Below, piece by piece: positions 8,416 through 16,798 of a stretch of DNA of 64,000 nt (position 1 is the stretch's first letter; each line of letters opens with the position of its first letter). Location of the stretch: assembly GCF_000383235.1 (NCBI RefSeq), contig NZ_KB910927.1, forward strand, positions 62,001 through 126,000, read 5' to 3'. Below the pieces are notes generated by a model. That model ran no database searches. It worked only from the letters and a program-made list of their open reading frames with translations, and was not told the origin of the DNA. This DNA is from Bacillus sp. 123MFChir2 (lineage in GTDB: Bacteria; Bacillota; Bacilli; Bacillales; Bacillaceae_G). Position numbers and translations under genes: made by a program.

Positions 8416-10005
8416 TTATAAAATCTCATACCCCGGTAACGTTAAAAATGATACAAATTCATCATTTCGAACAAGATTCGTAAATAGTTTCGTAGCTTCG
8501 ACAAATCGTCCTTTTTTAAATCGATCACTACCAATCTCTTGCTCTATTTTTTCTAACTCTTCTGTTTTAAACTGTTCTACTAATGCAAATGTAATCTTTC
8601 TTCCATCCTCGAGCTTTCCTTCCTTGTGACGAATCCATTGCCACACTTGCGCCCTTGAAATTTCTGCAGTTGCCGCATCTTCCATTAAATGATAAATAGG
8701 TGCAGCTCCCTTGCCACTTAACCACGATGCAATATATTGAATACCAACACTAATGTTTGTACGAAGACCTGTTTCTGTAATCGTTCCCACTGGAACTTCT
8801 AATAAATTTTGCTCTACTATTTGAATCTCTTCCCGTTTTCGATAGATTTGATTTGGCGTTTTCATAATGCGATCAAATACTTCCATCGCTACAGAGACAA
8901 GTCCCGGATGGGCAACCCAAGTCCCATCATGCCCCTCACAAGCCTCCCGCTCTTTATCAGCGCGTACTTTCTCAAATGCTGCTTCATTTGCTTCCGGGTT
9001 GTTCTTAATTGGAATTTGCGCTGCCATCCCCCCAATTGCTGGTGCACCCCGGCGATGACACGTTTGAATGACGCGTAAACAATACGCGCGCATAAACGGT
9101 ACACTCATCGTCACCTGCGCTCTGTCCGGAAGTAAAAACTGTTCATGATTGCGAAACGTTTTTAAGAAACTAAAAATATAATCCCAACGTCCACAGTTTA
9201 ACCCTGCTGAATGATCACGAAGCTCATATAACATCTCATCCATCTCGAATGAAGCATGAATCGTTTCGAGCAGTGCCGTTGCTTTAATTGTTCCATGCGG
9301 AATGCCCATGTATTTTTGCGCAAATACGAACACATCATTCCATAATCTTGCCTCTAAGTAACTTTCCATTTTCGGTAAGTAAAAGTATGGGCCGCTCCCT
9401 TTTTTCATTAACGCCTTTGCATTATGAAAAAAGAACAATCCAAAATCTAATAAACTACCTGATACTTCTTCACCATCTACTAACACATGCTTTTCTTGTA
9501 AATGCCATCCGCGAGGCCGCACCATTAATACAGCTGTTTGTTCATTGAGACGATATTTTTTACCATTTTCATTTGTATATGAAATCGTTCCCTTAACTGC
9601 ATCTCGTAAATTTATTTGTCCTTCCATTGCATTTTGCCATGTTGGCGCATTCGAATCTTCAAAGTCCGCCATAAAAACACGCGCTCCTGAATTGAGGGCA
9701 TTAATAACCATCTTACGATCAACCGGTCCTGTAATTTCTACGCGCCGATCTTGTAAATCATTCGGAAGCGGTGCAATCGTCCAATCATCCGCCCGAACAT
9801 TTGCAGTTTCCTCTAAAAAGTGTAATAACTCTCCTGCATCAATTCTTTTTTGCTTTTCTACTCGTCTCTGTAGTAATTCCTTGCGGCGTCCGTTAAAATT
9901 CTCATGCAACTCTTTTATAAATGTGAGTGCTTCTGGTGTCAAAATCTCCAAATACGCCGGTAATACTTCTCCAACGAGTGTAACCCGCGAAGTTTGCGTC
10001 GACAT
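8416..10005 (-). CDS. aceB: Malate synthase A
   Basis: Second glyoxylate-shunt enzyme, condensing glyoxylate and acetyl-CoA to malate. It has 529 residues, the normal size of the short malate synthase A form, with conserved MADFEDSNAPTW (glyoxylate/Mg site), MVRPRGWHLQEKH, ATALLETIHASFEMDE, GLNCGRWDYIFS and DGTWVAHPGL segments. AAAAGGAGAGG precedes the ATG at 10005. It is the first gene of an aceB-aceA operon. A TATAAT at 10061-10066 (minus) and a palindrome just inside the expected transcript start suggest local control. Confidence 0.97.
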   Translation of the reverse strand: MSTQTSRVTLVGEVLPAYLEILTPEALTFIKELHENFNGRRKELLQRRVEKQKRIDAGELLHFLEETANVRADDWTIAPLPNDLQDRRVEITGPVDRKMVINALNSGARVFMADFEDSNAPTWQNAMEGQINLRDAVKGTISYTNENGKKYRLNEQTAVLMVRPRGWHLQEKHVLVDGEEVSGSLLDFGLFFFHNAKALMKKGSGPYFYLPKMESYLEARLWNDVFVFAQKYMGIPHGTIKATALLETIHASFEMDEMLYELRDHSAGLNCGRWDYIFSFLKTFRNHEQFLLPDRAQVTMSVPFMRAYCLRVIQTCHRRGAPAIGGMAAQIPIKNNPEANEAAFEKVRADKEREACEGHDGTWVAHPGLVSVAMEVFDRIMKTPNQIYRKREEIQIVEQNLLEVPVGTITETGLRTNISVGIQYIASWLSGKGAAPIYHLMEDAATAEISRAQVWQWIRHKEGKLEDGRKITFALVEQFKTEELEKIEQEIGSDRFKKGRFVEATKLFTNLVRNDEFVSFLTLPGYEIL

Positions 10006-10024
10006 ATTAGCCTCTCCTTTTCAC

Positions 10025-10044
10025 AAACTGTTTTATAACAGTTT
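10025..10044 (-). promoter_or_regulatory. Palindrome in the aceBA leader, candidate operator
   Basis: AAACTGTTTTATAACAGTTT has perfect 8-bp arms and a 4-bp centre. It lies between the probable -10 box (10061-10066, minus) and the aceB ribosome site, a place where a bound repressor would block transcription. The regulator is unknown. Confidence 0.45.
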
Positions 10045-10242
10045 CAGTTTATATGTTTATATTATATAACATAAAAATTAAAAGGGAAGGATTTTTTAGA
10101 ATTTTTTAACAATATCTCAAAATTGGTTTATATGTACTTTTCACATCCCTTGTAAAGGACGTATCGAATAACAGCGTGACAATAATCATTATTACTGTAA
10201 ATTTATGTTAATATATAAACAGGATTCGTTGAATAGGGATAA

Positions 10243-10542
10243 GTTACGTTATTCAGCAACGCTAAAAGGGGAGAGAAAGGAGATTTAGTTAAAAAAATTA
10301 TAGATAAATATAATATAAAAAAAGCGGCGGTAGTCGGAGACCGTCTAGCCGATATAAACGCAGCTAAAGATAATGGTTTAATTGCAATTGGATGTAATTT
10401 TGATTTTGCACAAGAAGAGGAACTTGCTCAGGCTTATTTAGTGATAAATGACTTTATGGAGGTCAACTACCCACCACTTGCCCGTCACGCGCTTGAAGAT
10501 GGGGACTTCTTTCGGAAATACGTTAAAAACAATATTACCTAA
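10243..10542 (+). pseudogene. 3' remnant of a HAD-superfamily hydrolase gene
   Basis: The frame reads LVKKIIDKYNIKKAAVVGD, then RLADINAAKDNGLIAIGCNF, and ends KYVKNNIT before a TAA at 10540. GD-R-x-D-I-x-A-A-x-x-N-G is motif IV of haloacid-dehalogenase phosphatases of the phosphoglycolate-phosphatase type. Stop codons at 10216, 10234 and 10240 close the frame upstream, and the nucleophile DxD motif, cap and any convincing start codon are absent. About the last 40% of the gene survives, in front of an intact terminator. Confidence 0.75.
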
Positions 10543-10596
10543 AATGAAAATAGTTTACTAAACTAACTAGTGCTTTAACTGAATAAGCGAAGGAAT

Positions 10597-10636
10597 AAAT
10601 AAACGCTCAGAATGATAGATTTCTGAGCGTTTATTT
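10597..10636 (+). terminator. Terminator after the HAD remnant
   Basis: Perfect 16-bp stem AAATAAACGCTCAGAA / TTCTGAGCGTTTATTT. Confidence 0.8.
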
Positions 10637-10660
10637 ATGAATCCATTTTGAGTTTCCGAC

Positions 10661-10842
10661 ATATATAAATACAAGTTGACTTTTTAACATATAAGTCGCT
10701 GCTATGCAGAACAAAACATGGCCGCTACTTGCTTTCTCCCTTTGTTTTACCTTGCATGTGGCAGGAAAAGGCACTAACCGCTTCTATGCATGGCCAGATA
10801 CTCTCGCCCACCGAAAAAGAATGGTTTTTAGTTTTTCTCCGA
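10661..10842 (-). repeat. bcr1-type repeat
   Basis: Near full-length copy in reverse orientation. It has ATATAAATACAAGTTGAC at the left end, GCTGCTATGCAGAACAAAACATGG, CTTGCATGTGGCAGGAAAAG, ATGCATGGCCAGA and CTCTCGCCCACCGAAAAAG. It lies just past the 3' end of rsgI. Confidence 0.85.
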
Positions 10843-10877
10843 AATAACGAAACTACTTCGTATATAACCATACCTTT

Positions 10878-11936
10878 TTACCGATTATGTTTTCCATTTT
10901 CTTTTTCTTCATGCTTTGAAGAATTTCCGTGCTTATTTTCTTTTCGTTGCTCTTTTTCATACTCTTTCTGTTCTTTTTTTTGTTCGTGATATTCTTTTTT
11001 TTGTTCTTTTCGTTGCTCTTGTTCTTCTTTTTTCTGTTCGTGATATTCTTTTTTCTGTTCTTTATCGTTGCTTTCTTCTCTATGGCCGTTATTTCTTTTC
11101 TCTGACGGCTGCTGTACATGAGCTGGTTGCTGTTGTTCGTTTTCTTCTTTCTGCTCAGTTCTTTCTTGTTGCTCAGAAGACGAGGAATTCAATGGTGAAT
11201 CTGAAGGAGACGATGAATCCGGCTGCAAATCTACTTCAGGAGGTTGTTCCTCTTGTACTTGCGGCGGTGCAGGGGAAACAGATGATTTCTTCTTCTGATT
11301 TTCTTGTTTCAGATAAATCCCTGTGCTGATTCCTGCTTTTTGGGCATCCTCCCTCATCTGCATCGTACTTTCCTGAAATATGACTGTAACATGTTTTTCA
11401 TCATACTCGCTTTTTAATTCTTGAATAGTCTTTTGCAGCTCTGGTTCCAATGATTTTTCTTTTGCAACAGATGTTAGCATAACTTGCTTGTCACTCGTTA
11501 AGTATCCATCCTCTTTACTTTGTTTTACAATTCCACGCACTACGTCTTGCAAATGCTCATTTTTCCACCGTTTTAATTCTTTTAAAATCCGCTTACCATC
11601 CTCATTACAAGCTCGTAATTCTGTAACCCGAAGATCCTTTGTCACACTCGCTTCTATGCTTGGGTTAATATCGATAGACACATAGGCAAGTGCTTTTTCT
11701 TCAGGCTGATTGAATAAAAACAAAAAGACACATAGAAAACAAGTAAAAATTAATGATGCCGGTTTTAATATAGAAGGAACTGAAAAAGACACTTGTCTCT
11801 TTTCTTGTTCATGAAATACGATTTCCTGTCCAATCACGTAAGAGTTCGACTTTTTCTTACAATTAATAAATTCTCCGTCCGGTGTCAACACAACTATGCT
11901 TCGTTTTTTTATCTCCATCACAATCCCTTTATTCAT
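10878..11936 (-). CDS. rsgI: RsgI-type anti-sigma factor for SigI
   Basis: Membrane anti-sigma factor that holds SigI. It has 352 residues from the ATG at 11936, which overlaps the sigI stop region by 8 bp and has GAGGTGG upstream. Domains: the N-terminal RsgI domain (KGIVMEIKKRSIVVLTPDGEF onward, about 1-50), one membrane helix (about 58-75), and an extracellular domain with SIDINPSIE, where N91-P92 matches the Asn-Pro self-cleavage site known from clostridial RsgI proteins. After about residue 210 comes a Pro/Ser/Gln/Glu-rich linker and a highly charged EQKKEYHEQKKE repeat tail. The tail is low-complexity and carries no recognised sensor domain. Confidence 0.9.
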   Translation of the reverse strand: MNKGIVMEIKKRSIVVLTPDGEFINCKKKSNSYVIGQEIVFHEQEKRQVSFSVPSILKPASLIFTCFLCVFLFLFNQPEEKALAYVSIDINPSIEASVTKDLRVTELRACNEDGKRILKELKRWKNEHLQDVVRGIVKQSKEDGYLTSDKQVMLTSVAKEKSLEPELQKTIQELKSEYDEKHVTVIFQESTMQMREDAQKAGISTGIYLKQENQKKKSSVSPAPPQVQEEQPPEVDLQPDSSSPSDSPLNSSSSEQQERTEQKEENEQQQPAHVQQPSEKRNNGHREESNDKEQKKEYHEQKKEEQEQRKEQKKEYHEQKKEQKEYEKEQRKENKHGNSSKHEEKENGKHNR

Positions 11937-12651
11937 TCCCCTGCCCACCTCTTATATATTCTTGAATGTATACGTAGTTGTTTACAAAAATAATGCACAT
12001 TGCAATGATATATTTCCTATGCCGCTCCAGCGTTTTACGGCTTGTTCTAACATGTGGTTCAATTTGTTTGAGAGGTAACTTTTTCTTTCGGAACAGCTCT
12101 TCTATCATTTTCTCTTCTTTTGTAATAATCATTGCAATTCCTATTAAATGCTCCCGCGTATCACGATGCTTCGGAGACTCTTTAGCAAGCTCAGCAAACG
12201 ATATTTTAAATTCAGATAGCACGCCTTGAAAATGAAGAATTTCTTCCTTCCGGTTACTACTTTCCATCTCTTTCATATATTCAGTAAGGGCCGCTTGCAT
12301 TTCTATTGTGTCCTCTTGCTGGTCTTCTTTTAAAAAGACGAGGTTATGCCTAGACTCCTTACGTATGTAGTCAATTACATCTCTTTTTATAAGAAGTTCA
12401 GCAAATGAAAGAAAAGATTTCCCTTTTTTATATGAATATTGTTCAATGGCTTGATGAAACGCAAACAGTCCAATGCTATATTCATCGTCCTGCTCCGTAA
12501 TATAACGACGACAGACAGCCGAAATCGATTTTCGAATAAAAGGTCGATATTGGGCAATAAAAGCTTCCTTATCTTCTTCATTTTTTTGTATCTTAAATAC
12601 TACGTCTTCTATTGTCGATTTTTTTACAACTTTCATCAATAAACTTAACAC
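11929..12651 (-). CDS. sigI: RNA polymerase sigma factor SigI
   Basis: Alternative sigma factor linked to heat and cell-envelope stress in bacilli. The 240 residues show a sigma-70 region-2-like core (ITEQDDEYSIGLFAFHQAIEQ, then FLSFAELLIKRDVIDYIRKE) and a C-terminal helix-turn-helix SRKTLERHRKYIIAMCI. The frame opens with GTG at 12651, preceded by GGAGGAGAGGG at good spacing; an in-frame ATG five codons later is the alternative. The stop overlaps rsgI, so the two are translationally coupled, as in other bacilli. Confidence 0.93.
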   Translation of the reverse strand: MLSLLMKVVKKSTIEDVVFKIQKNEEDKEAFIAQYRPFIRKSISAVCRRYITEQDDEYSIGLFAFHQAIEQYSYKKGKSFLSFAELLIKRDVIDYIRKESRHNLVFLKEDQQEDTIEMQAALTEYMKEMESSNRKEEILHFQGVLSEFKISFAELAKESPKHRDTREHLIGIAMIITKEEKMIEELFRKKKLPLKQIEPHVRTSRKTLERHRKYIIAMCIIFVNNYVYIQEYIRGGQGNE

Positions 12652-12675
12652 AGGTAGTCCCTCTCCTCCCCTCTG

Positions 12676-12711
12676 CTAAAAATAGTAAAACGGTCACTAA
12701 AGAAGTGACCA
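12676..12711 (-). terminator. Terminator between the repeat-protein gene and sigI
   Basis: Minus-strand stem GGTCAC/GTGACC (12692-12710) followed by GTTTTACTATTTTT. It separates the upstream secreted-protein transcript from sigI-rsgI. Confidence 0.75.
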
Positions 12712-12738
12712 TTTCACTACAGTATTTCCAGACTTTTC

Positions 12739-13920
12739 TTAGTGCTTTTCTTCATGTTTCTCTCTATTTTTTCCCTCATGTTTTTCTTCACGCTTTTCTT
12801 GACCGACTTTTTTACCGTTCTCTTCATGATTTTCCTTTTGTTTGGACTTCTCATGAGAAACAGCAGCTTTATGTACTGGCCCTGCTGGTTGCGCTGGCTC
12901 TGCTGGGTGTGCTGGCCCTACTGGTTGCGCCGGCTCTGCTGGGTGTGCTGGCCCTGCTGGTTGTGCTGGCTCTGCTGGTTGTGCTGGCTCTGCTGGGTGT
13001 GCCGGTTCTGCTGGGTGTTCAGATTGCTCTACTTGTGATGGTTGTACGACTTTATTTGTGTCTTCCATTTTTTCAGAAGTTTCTTCTATATTTTGATCTA
13101 CTGGCTTATTTTCCTGTGCAACAACATGCTTTTGCTTTTCTTGTACTTTTTCTATTTTAACAGCAATTCTTGCAAAACTCTTCTCTATATTTTTGGAAAT
13201 TGCAGCTTTCGCCTTCGGATTTTTCACTTTATCAAGAGCTTTTGCTAATGCTTCAATATTGTGTCCAATATGTACTTTTACTTTTTCCGCTTCTGTTTTT
13301 TCTTTGTCAGCTGGCTTTTTTGTTTCTTTCTTTTTTGCGTCAGTAGTCTTTTCTACTTCTGTTTTCGTGTCTTCAGCTTGTTTTTCTGTTTCTTCTTTCT
13401 TTACCTCAGCAGTTTTTTCTACTTCTGTTTTCGTGTCTTCAGCTTGTTTTTCTGTTTCTTCTTTCTTTACCTCAGCAGTTTTTTCTACTTCTGTTTTCGT
13501 GTCTTCAGCTTGTTTTTCTGTTTCTTCTTTCTTTACCTCAACAGTTTTTTCTACTTCTGTTTTCGTTTCCCCTGAAAGCTCATCAGCTTTTTCTAAGTTT
13601 TCGGCTGCTTTTTCTAATGTATTTTGTGTGAAATCATCTTTCCCCTTTTTCATTAACACATCCGCCTCAGCAATGCGTTCTGCCGCTTGTTCAGATAGTA
13701 GCTTTGCCTTGTCTAAATCATTGTTTGCAATCGCCATTTTAATATCTTCCACCATCGTTTTTACAAAGTAAAAGAAATCTCCTTGCACTAAAGTCGGCTT
13801 TTCTGTCTCTGTTGTTTTTGCTGCATCTGTGTTGCTGCTAGCATACGCCGCCGTTCCCATTAAAAATGGACTGCATGCCATCAGCGTTATCATAGTTCCT
13901 TTTAATAATATCTTCTTCAT
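12739..13920 (-). CDS. Secreted DUF5667-type protein with internal repeats
   Basis: 393 residues from the ATG at 13920 (AAATGGAGGAAAGATGAG upstream; the longer frame start is rejected). There is a signal peptide with cleavage near AYA/SS, then a helical domain of the DUF5667 kind ([41 protein letters not shown]). Next come three and a half near-identical 22-residue Lys/Glu coiled repeats (unit [20 protein letters not shown] plus TK), a second helical part, a Pro-Ala-Glu/Gln/His repeat block, and a Lys/Glu/His tail. The gene lies directly upstream of sigI and has a SigI-like promoter. A cell-wall-associated stress protein is a reasonable guess; the function is not known. Confidence 0.8.
   Translation of the reverse strand: MKKILLKGTMITLMACSPFLMGTAAYASSNTDAAKTTETEKPTLVQGDFFYFVKTMVEDIKMAIANNDLDKAKLLSEQAAERIAEADVLMKKGKDDFTQNTLEKAAENLEKADELSGETKTEVEKTVEVKKEETEKQAEDTKTEVEKTAEVKKEETEKQAEDTKTEVEKTAEVKKEETEKQAEDTKTEVEKTTDAKKKETKKPADKEKTEAEKVKVHIGHNIEALAKALDKVKNPKAKAAISKNIEKSFARIAVKIEKVQEKQKHVVAQENKPVDQNIEETSEKMEDTNKVVQPSQVEQSEHPAEPAHPAEPAQPAEPAQPAGPAHPAEPAQPVGPAHPAEPAQPAGPVHKAAVSHEKSKQKENHEENGKKVGQEKREEKHEGKNREKHEEKH
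12880..13020 (-). repeat. Coding Pro-Ala-rich tandem repeat
   Basis: Degenerate 9-15 bp units encode PAEPA-H/Q-PA motifs. The block is base-composition biased and likely length-variable between strains. Confidence 0.7.
13345..13570 (-). repeat. 66-bp coding tandem repeat, about 3.5 copies
   Basis: Units encoding [20 protein letters not shown] plus ED repeat with almost no base change, pointing to recent expansion or homogenisation. Confidence 0.85.
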
Positions 13921-13957
13921 CTCATCTTTCCTCCATTTGCTTTCTTTGCTATACATA

Positions 13958-13986
13958 TTCGGAGAGAAAATAAGTTTTAAGGGGGT
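13958..13986 (-). promoter_or_regulatory. Candidate SigI-dependent promoter
   Basis: On the minus strand ACCCCC (13981-13986) is followed after 19 bp by CGAA (13958-13961), about 37 bp before the ATG at 13920. ACCCCC and CGAA are the elements I recall for Bacillus SigI promoters. Position next to sigI supports the call, but spacing was not tested against a model. Confidence 0.5.
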
Positions 13987-14011
13987 TGAAACAATTTTTT
14001 CATAAAAAAAT

Positions 14012-14038
14012 AAAAAGCTGACTTTCTGTCACCTTTTT
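14012..14038 (-). terminator. Terminator of the DUF1648 gene
   Basis: Minus-strand stem AAAAAGGTGAC / GTCAGCTTTTT with one mismatch, then ATTTTTTTATG. Confidence 0.7.
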
Positions 14039-14061
14039 CAATACATATGAAAATTGCTTTT

Positions 14062-14553
14062 CTATTTTTCTACCATCCGTAAACTTCTAACTATATAAAA
14101 TATCATTGTACTAAATACGATAACGAGAAATACGATGAGTGAAATTGTAGAAAATCCGACTTCTTTTTGCATTGCAATTTGTGCATTTTCCCACGTACTA
14201 TATACACCAAATGTAATAATCTCAAATTGTAACCACCCTAATAATGTGCGGGAATGTATATATAATTGTTGTTTTTGCGCTTCTGTAACATGTGGAGGAT
14301 AGTTAAACAAGTGAGGAAAACGACTTAAGACGTGAAATAATATATAGAGTCCTAACCCAACAATCGGATGAATAAAAATATTCCCTTTCCCGCCAAATCC
14401 ATCCGCTTCTCCACTCCATCCAAAATGAGTTGGAATCCTAGACGGTAAAGACGACCATATGAAACCAATATATATAAGCATCACAACAAGCCCTATAAGC
14501 GACAAACCGTCCAACCACCTTTCAAGAATTGTTCTTGGCGCAACCTTTTTCAT
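14062..14553 (-). CDS. DUF1648 domain membrane protein
   Basis: 163 residues from the ATG at 14553, chosen because AGGGGG lies six bases upstream while it abuts the earlier ATG. Four hydrophobic helices are visible (about 16-33, 62-80, 103-122 and 133-155). The family signature SLPSRIPTHFGWSGEADGFG follows the first helix. DUF1648 proteins are integral membrane proteins, some near bacteriocin or regulatory genes, without a settled biochemical role. It is monocistronic here. Confidence 0.8.
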   Translation of the reverse strand: MKKVAPRTILERWLDGLSLIGLVVMLIYIGFIWSSLPSRIPTHFGWSGEADGFGGKGNIFIHPIVGLGLYILFHVLSRFPHLFNYPPHVTEAQKQQLYIHSRTLLGWLQFEIITFGVYSTWENAQIAMQKEVGFSTISLIVFLVIVFSTMIFYIVRSLRMVEK

Positions 14554-14804
14554 CTCCATCCCCCTGCTTTCATATTATTTTTCATAGCTAAAAAAACAGT
14601 TTAGTAGATCAGGTATTGAGAAGAAAATGTGTCATAGCAGTATACAAATCAATACCGACAGCGACTAAATTTACCAGCCAATTCACACGTACACCTTAAC
14701 ATAATTTTACAATCCATTCCGAAGATGTAACAACATAATTTTTAGAAACAATCTTTTTTTCCAAAATAAGCAACATACACTAAAAATAAAAAGAGGTGAA
14801 GAGC

Positions 14805-15020
14805 ATGCCTGCAATTGTTGACAGTATTGTCATTTCAAAATGTAATGGAAATGTAAATTTGGGAGACAAATACAATGTAAATCCTCAATTCCATAATAAA
14901 GAATATCATGGTTCTGGATCATCAAATGCAGCAAGAGCACTGAAAATCTTTAATGGGGTTAGTACTGCTAATGTATTTGATAATGATCAATCTGATCAAG
15001 ATATAAAATTCACACTATAA
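14805..15020 (+). CDS. GerPF/GerPA-like spore germination protein
   Basis: 71 residues starting MPAIVDSIVISKCNGNVNLG, with the GerP-family plan: the N-terminal MPxxV, an NGxxNLGDxYNVxPxxHxKxYxGSG core, an SNAARALKIFNGVS helix, and an acidic end (DNDQSDQDI). GerP proteins help germinants reach receptors through the spore coat. GAGGTGAAGAGC precedes the ATG. It is a stand-alone paralogue rather than part of the six-gene gerPA-PF operon, so its exact role is inferred. Confidence 0.8.
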   Translation: MPAIVDSIVISKCNGNVNLGDKYNVNPQFHNKEYHGSGSSNAARALKIFNGVSTANVFDNDQSDQDIKFTL

Positions 15021-15058
15021 AAACCTTATTTTTAGATGGATGAGGACGTCTGGCCGTG
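15019..15058 (+). repeat. Left fragment of a bcr1 copy interrupted by another bcr1
   Basis: AAAACCTTATTTTTAGATGG, then ATGAGGACGTCTGGCCGTG, matches the first third of bcr1 and stops where a second copy begins. The matching right part resumes at 15263. Confidence 0.75.
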
Positions 15059-15262
15059 TATATATAGATACAAATTGAAAAACTAACATAAAAATCCTTT
15101 TCTTTTTCGGTGGGCGAGAGCAACTGGCCATGCATAGAGGCGGTCAGTTCCTTTTCCTGCCACGTGCAAAGTTTAAAACAAAGATAGACAGCAAGTAGCG
15201 GCCATGTTTTGCTTTGCATAGCAGCGACTTAGATGTTAACAAGTCAACTTGGATTTATATAG
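15059..15262 (+). repeat. Full-length bcr1 nested in another bcr1
   Basis: Complete element from TATATAGATACAAATTG to CAACTTGGATTTATATAG. Its ends form an inverted repeat (AAATTGAAAAACTAACAT against ATGTTAACAAGTCAACTT). It is closely similar to the copy at 49051, so both are probably recent. Confidence 0.88.
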
Positions 15263-15302
15263 AAACGGTTAGGTCCTTTTCCTACCACATGTTTGGTTGA
15301 AA
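15263..15302 (+). repeat. Right fragment of the interrupted bcr1 copy
   Basis: AAACGGTTAGGTCCTTTTCC, then TACCACATGTTTGGTTGAAA, continues the outer element after the nested insertion. The AT-rich right terminus is missing. Confidence 0.75.
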
Positions 15303-15309
15303 CTATAAC

Positions 15310-15364
15310 AAAAAAGAACAAGTAGCTTCCTAGTCTTTATACTAGAAAATCACTTGTTCTTTTC
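15310..15364 (-). terminator. Terminator of the M48 protease gene
   Basis: Outer stem AAAAGAACAAGT / ACTTGTTCTTTT with an inner CTAGT/ACTAG stem, ending in a T-rich run on the minus strand. Confidence 0.7.
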
Positions 15365-15388
15365 CATTTTCAGCCTTGATCGTAACGA

Positions 15389-16645
15389 CTATTTCTTCTT
15401 ATATTCCTCAAACGTGAGAATTCTTTCAAAAATTGGCGGATGCGTATACATAAACAATTTCACCAAAGCCGGCGGGTTCACTTGACTCAAGCTCGTCTTC
15501 GATAAATATTGAAATGTTTTAACTCCCGACTGATTATCCTTCGTCATATCTAATGCGTATTGATCGGCCGCTCTTTCTTCAATGCGGGATACGTAATTTG
15601 TGGCAGGACTGACCGCAAAGGAAAGCACCGAAGATACAAGGAAAAATAATGGTAAAACTGAGAAACTAGCTATTTTAGAAATATGCAGCGTATCGCCCCA
15701 CTTACGAATACACGCTTGCATAATGCGACTAATGAGGTACATGCCAACGAAAGTTAAAACAATATAACTCCCAACGCCCCAATATATATGTTTCATCACG
15801 TAATGACCCATTTCATGCGCCATAATAAATAATATCTCTTTATCTTTTAATTGCTCTAGCGTCGTATTCCATAAAACGATGCGAGAGTTTGAACCAATTC
15901 CCGTTACATATGCATTTAACGCATTTGTTTTCTTTGACATATCCACTTCATACACATGCTCTGCCGGAATCTTCGCTTTATCCGCTAATGTTAAAATCTT
16001 TTTCTCCAGCTCCTTATTATGCAGCGTCGAAAAATCATTATAGAGCGGATCAATGACTACGGGCTGAATGAATGTTAAAAAGATTGTGAACGGAACGGAA
16101 AGAGCCCAGCCATACAGCCACCAGCGTTTCGGATATTTTTTAATAAGCCACAGCAGCACAGTCACGATCAGAAACATAAGCAAAAAATTAACCCAAAAAT
16201 CAAGTACATGCTCCTTGATCCAATTTGCCGTTGATTGTGTAGAAATGCCGTAATCAACAGATACTTGATGACTAATCCATTGTAGCGGCAACGCGAGCAC
16301 CGTCGTCACAAGCGACAAATAAAATAGATAAATCGCAATTTGTAATACTCGGAATTTCGTTGTATCTTTCGCCCATTTTTCAAATCGCTTTGATACACCA
16401 AAAATGAGGACAAATAATAACACAATCCATTGCAGCGGCGTTGCTAAAAAAAACAATAAATTCTTTACCCGCGAGTAATCTTGACTTAGTGTCAACTCCC
16501 TTGCATTCATAAATGTTGCTGGATCTGCACTCGTTCCTTTATACGTTTCCGGTATAATCTCATGATTCCATCCAAATAAGTACCAATATATAAATAATGC
16601 AAATAGAGCGTACAAAAAAAGTGTCCAACTCATCACTTTTCGCAT
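15389..16645 (-). CDS. M48 family (Ste24-like) membrane metalloprotease
   Basis: Zinc endopeptidase of 418 residues in the plasma membrane. There are hydrophobic helices at about 5-22, 63-84, 100-122, 148-168, 178-198, 290-308 and 325-347. The zinc motif HEMGH is at residues 277-281, with the third-ligand helix RIEERAADQYALD around 354-366. This is the CAAX-prenyl-protease/Ste24 arrangement; in bacteria such enzymes take part in membrane protein quality control. It is single-gene, with a ribosome site GAGGAGAAACC before the ATG. Physiological substrate unknown. Confidence 0.92.
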   Translation of the reverse strand: MRKVMSWTLFLYALFALFIYWYLFGWNHEIIPETYKGTSADPATFMNARELTLSQDYSRVKNLLFFLATPLQWIVLLFVLIFGVSKRFEKWAKDTTKFRVLQIAIYLFYLSLVTTVLALPLQWISHQVSVDYGISTQSTANWIKEHVLDFWVNFLLMFLIVTVLLWLIKKYPKRWWLYGWALSVPFTIFLTFIQPVVIDPLYNDFSTLHNKELEKKILTLADKAKIPAEHVYEVDMSKKTNALNAYVTGIGSNSRIVLWNTTLEQLKDKEILFIMAHEMGHYVMKHIYWGVGSYIVLTFVGMYLISRIMQACIRKWGDTLHISKIASFSVLPLFFLVSSVLSFAVSPATNYVSRIEERAADQYALDMTKDNQSGVKTFQYLSKTSLSQVNPPALVKLFMYTHPPIFERILTFEEYKKK

Positions 16646-16798
16646 GGTTTCTCCTCCTCATCGCTGCCTGTCTATTAATATTGTAGTTCGTTCCTCAAAA
16701 AATAGAACAAGCTAATACATGAAATGTCATGTAAAATTCACTCATTCTTCCTTATTTTTCAGATTTTTCTTATAAAATAAAAATTGGGAGGGATTGGA

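Noticed and set aside
9545-10069. 174-codon plus-strand frame over aceB
   Set aside because: Lies entirely antisense to a clear malate synthase and has no start signal.
13193-13771. Long plus-strand frame opposite the repeat protein
   Set aside because: It is the antisense of Lys/Glu codons read as Phe/Ser, with no ribosome site and no family likeness.
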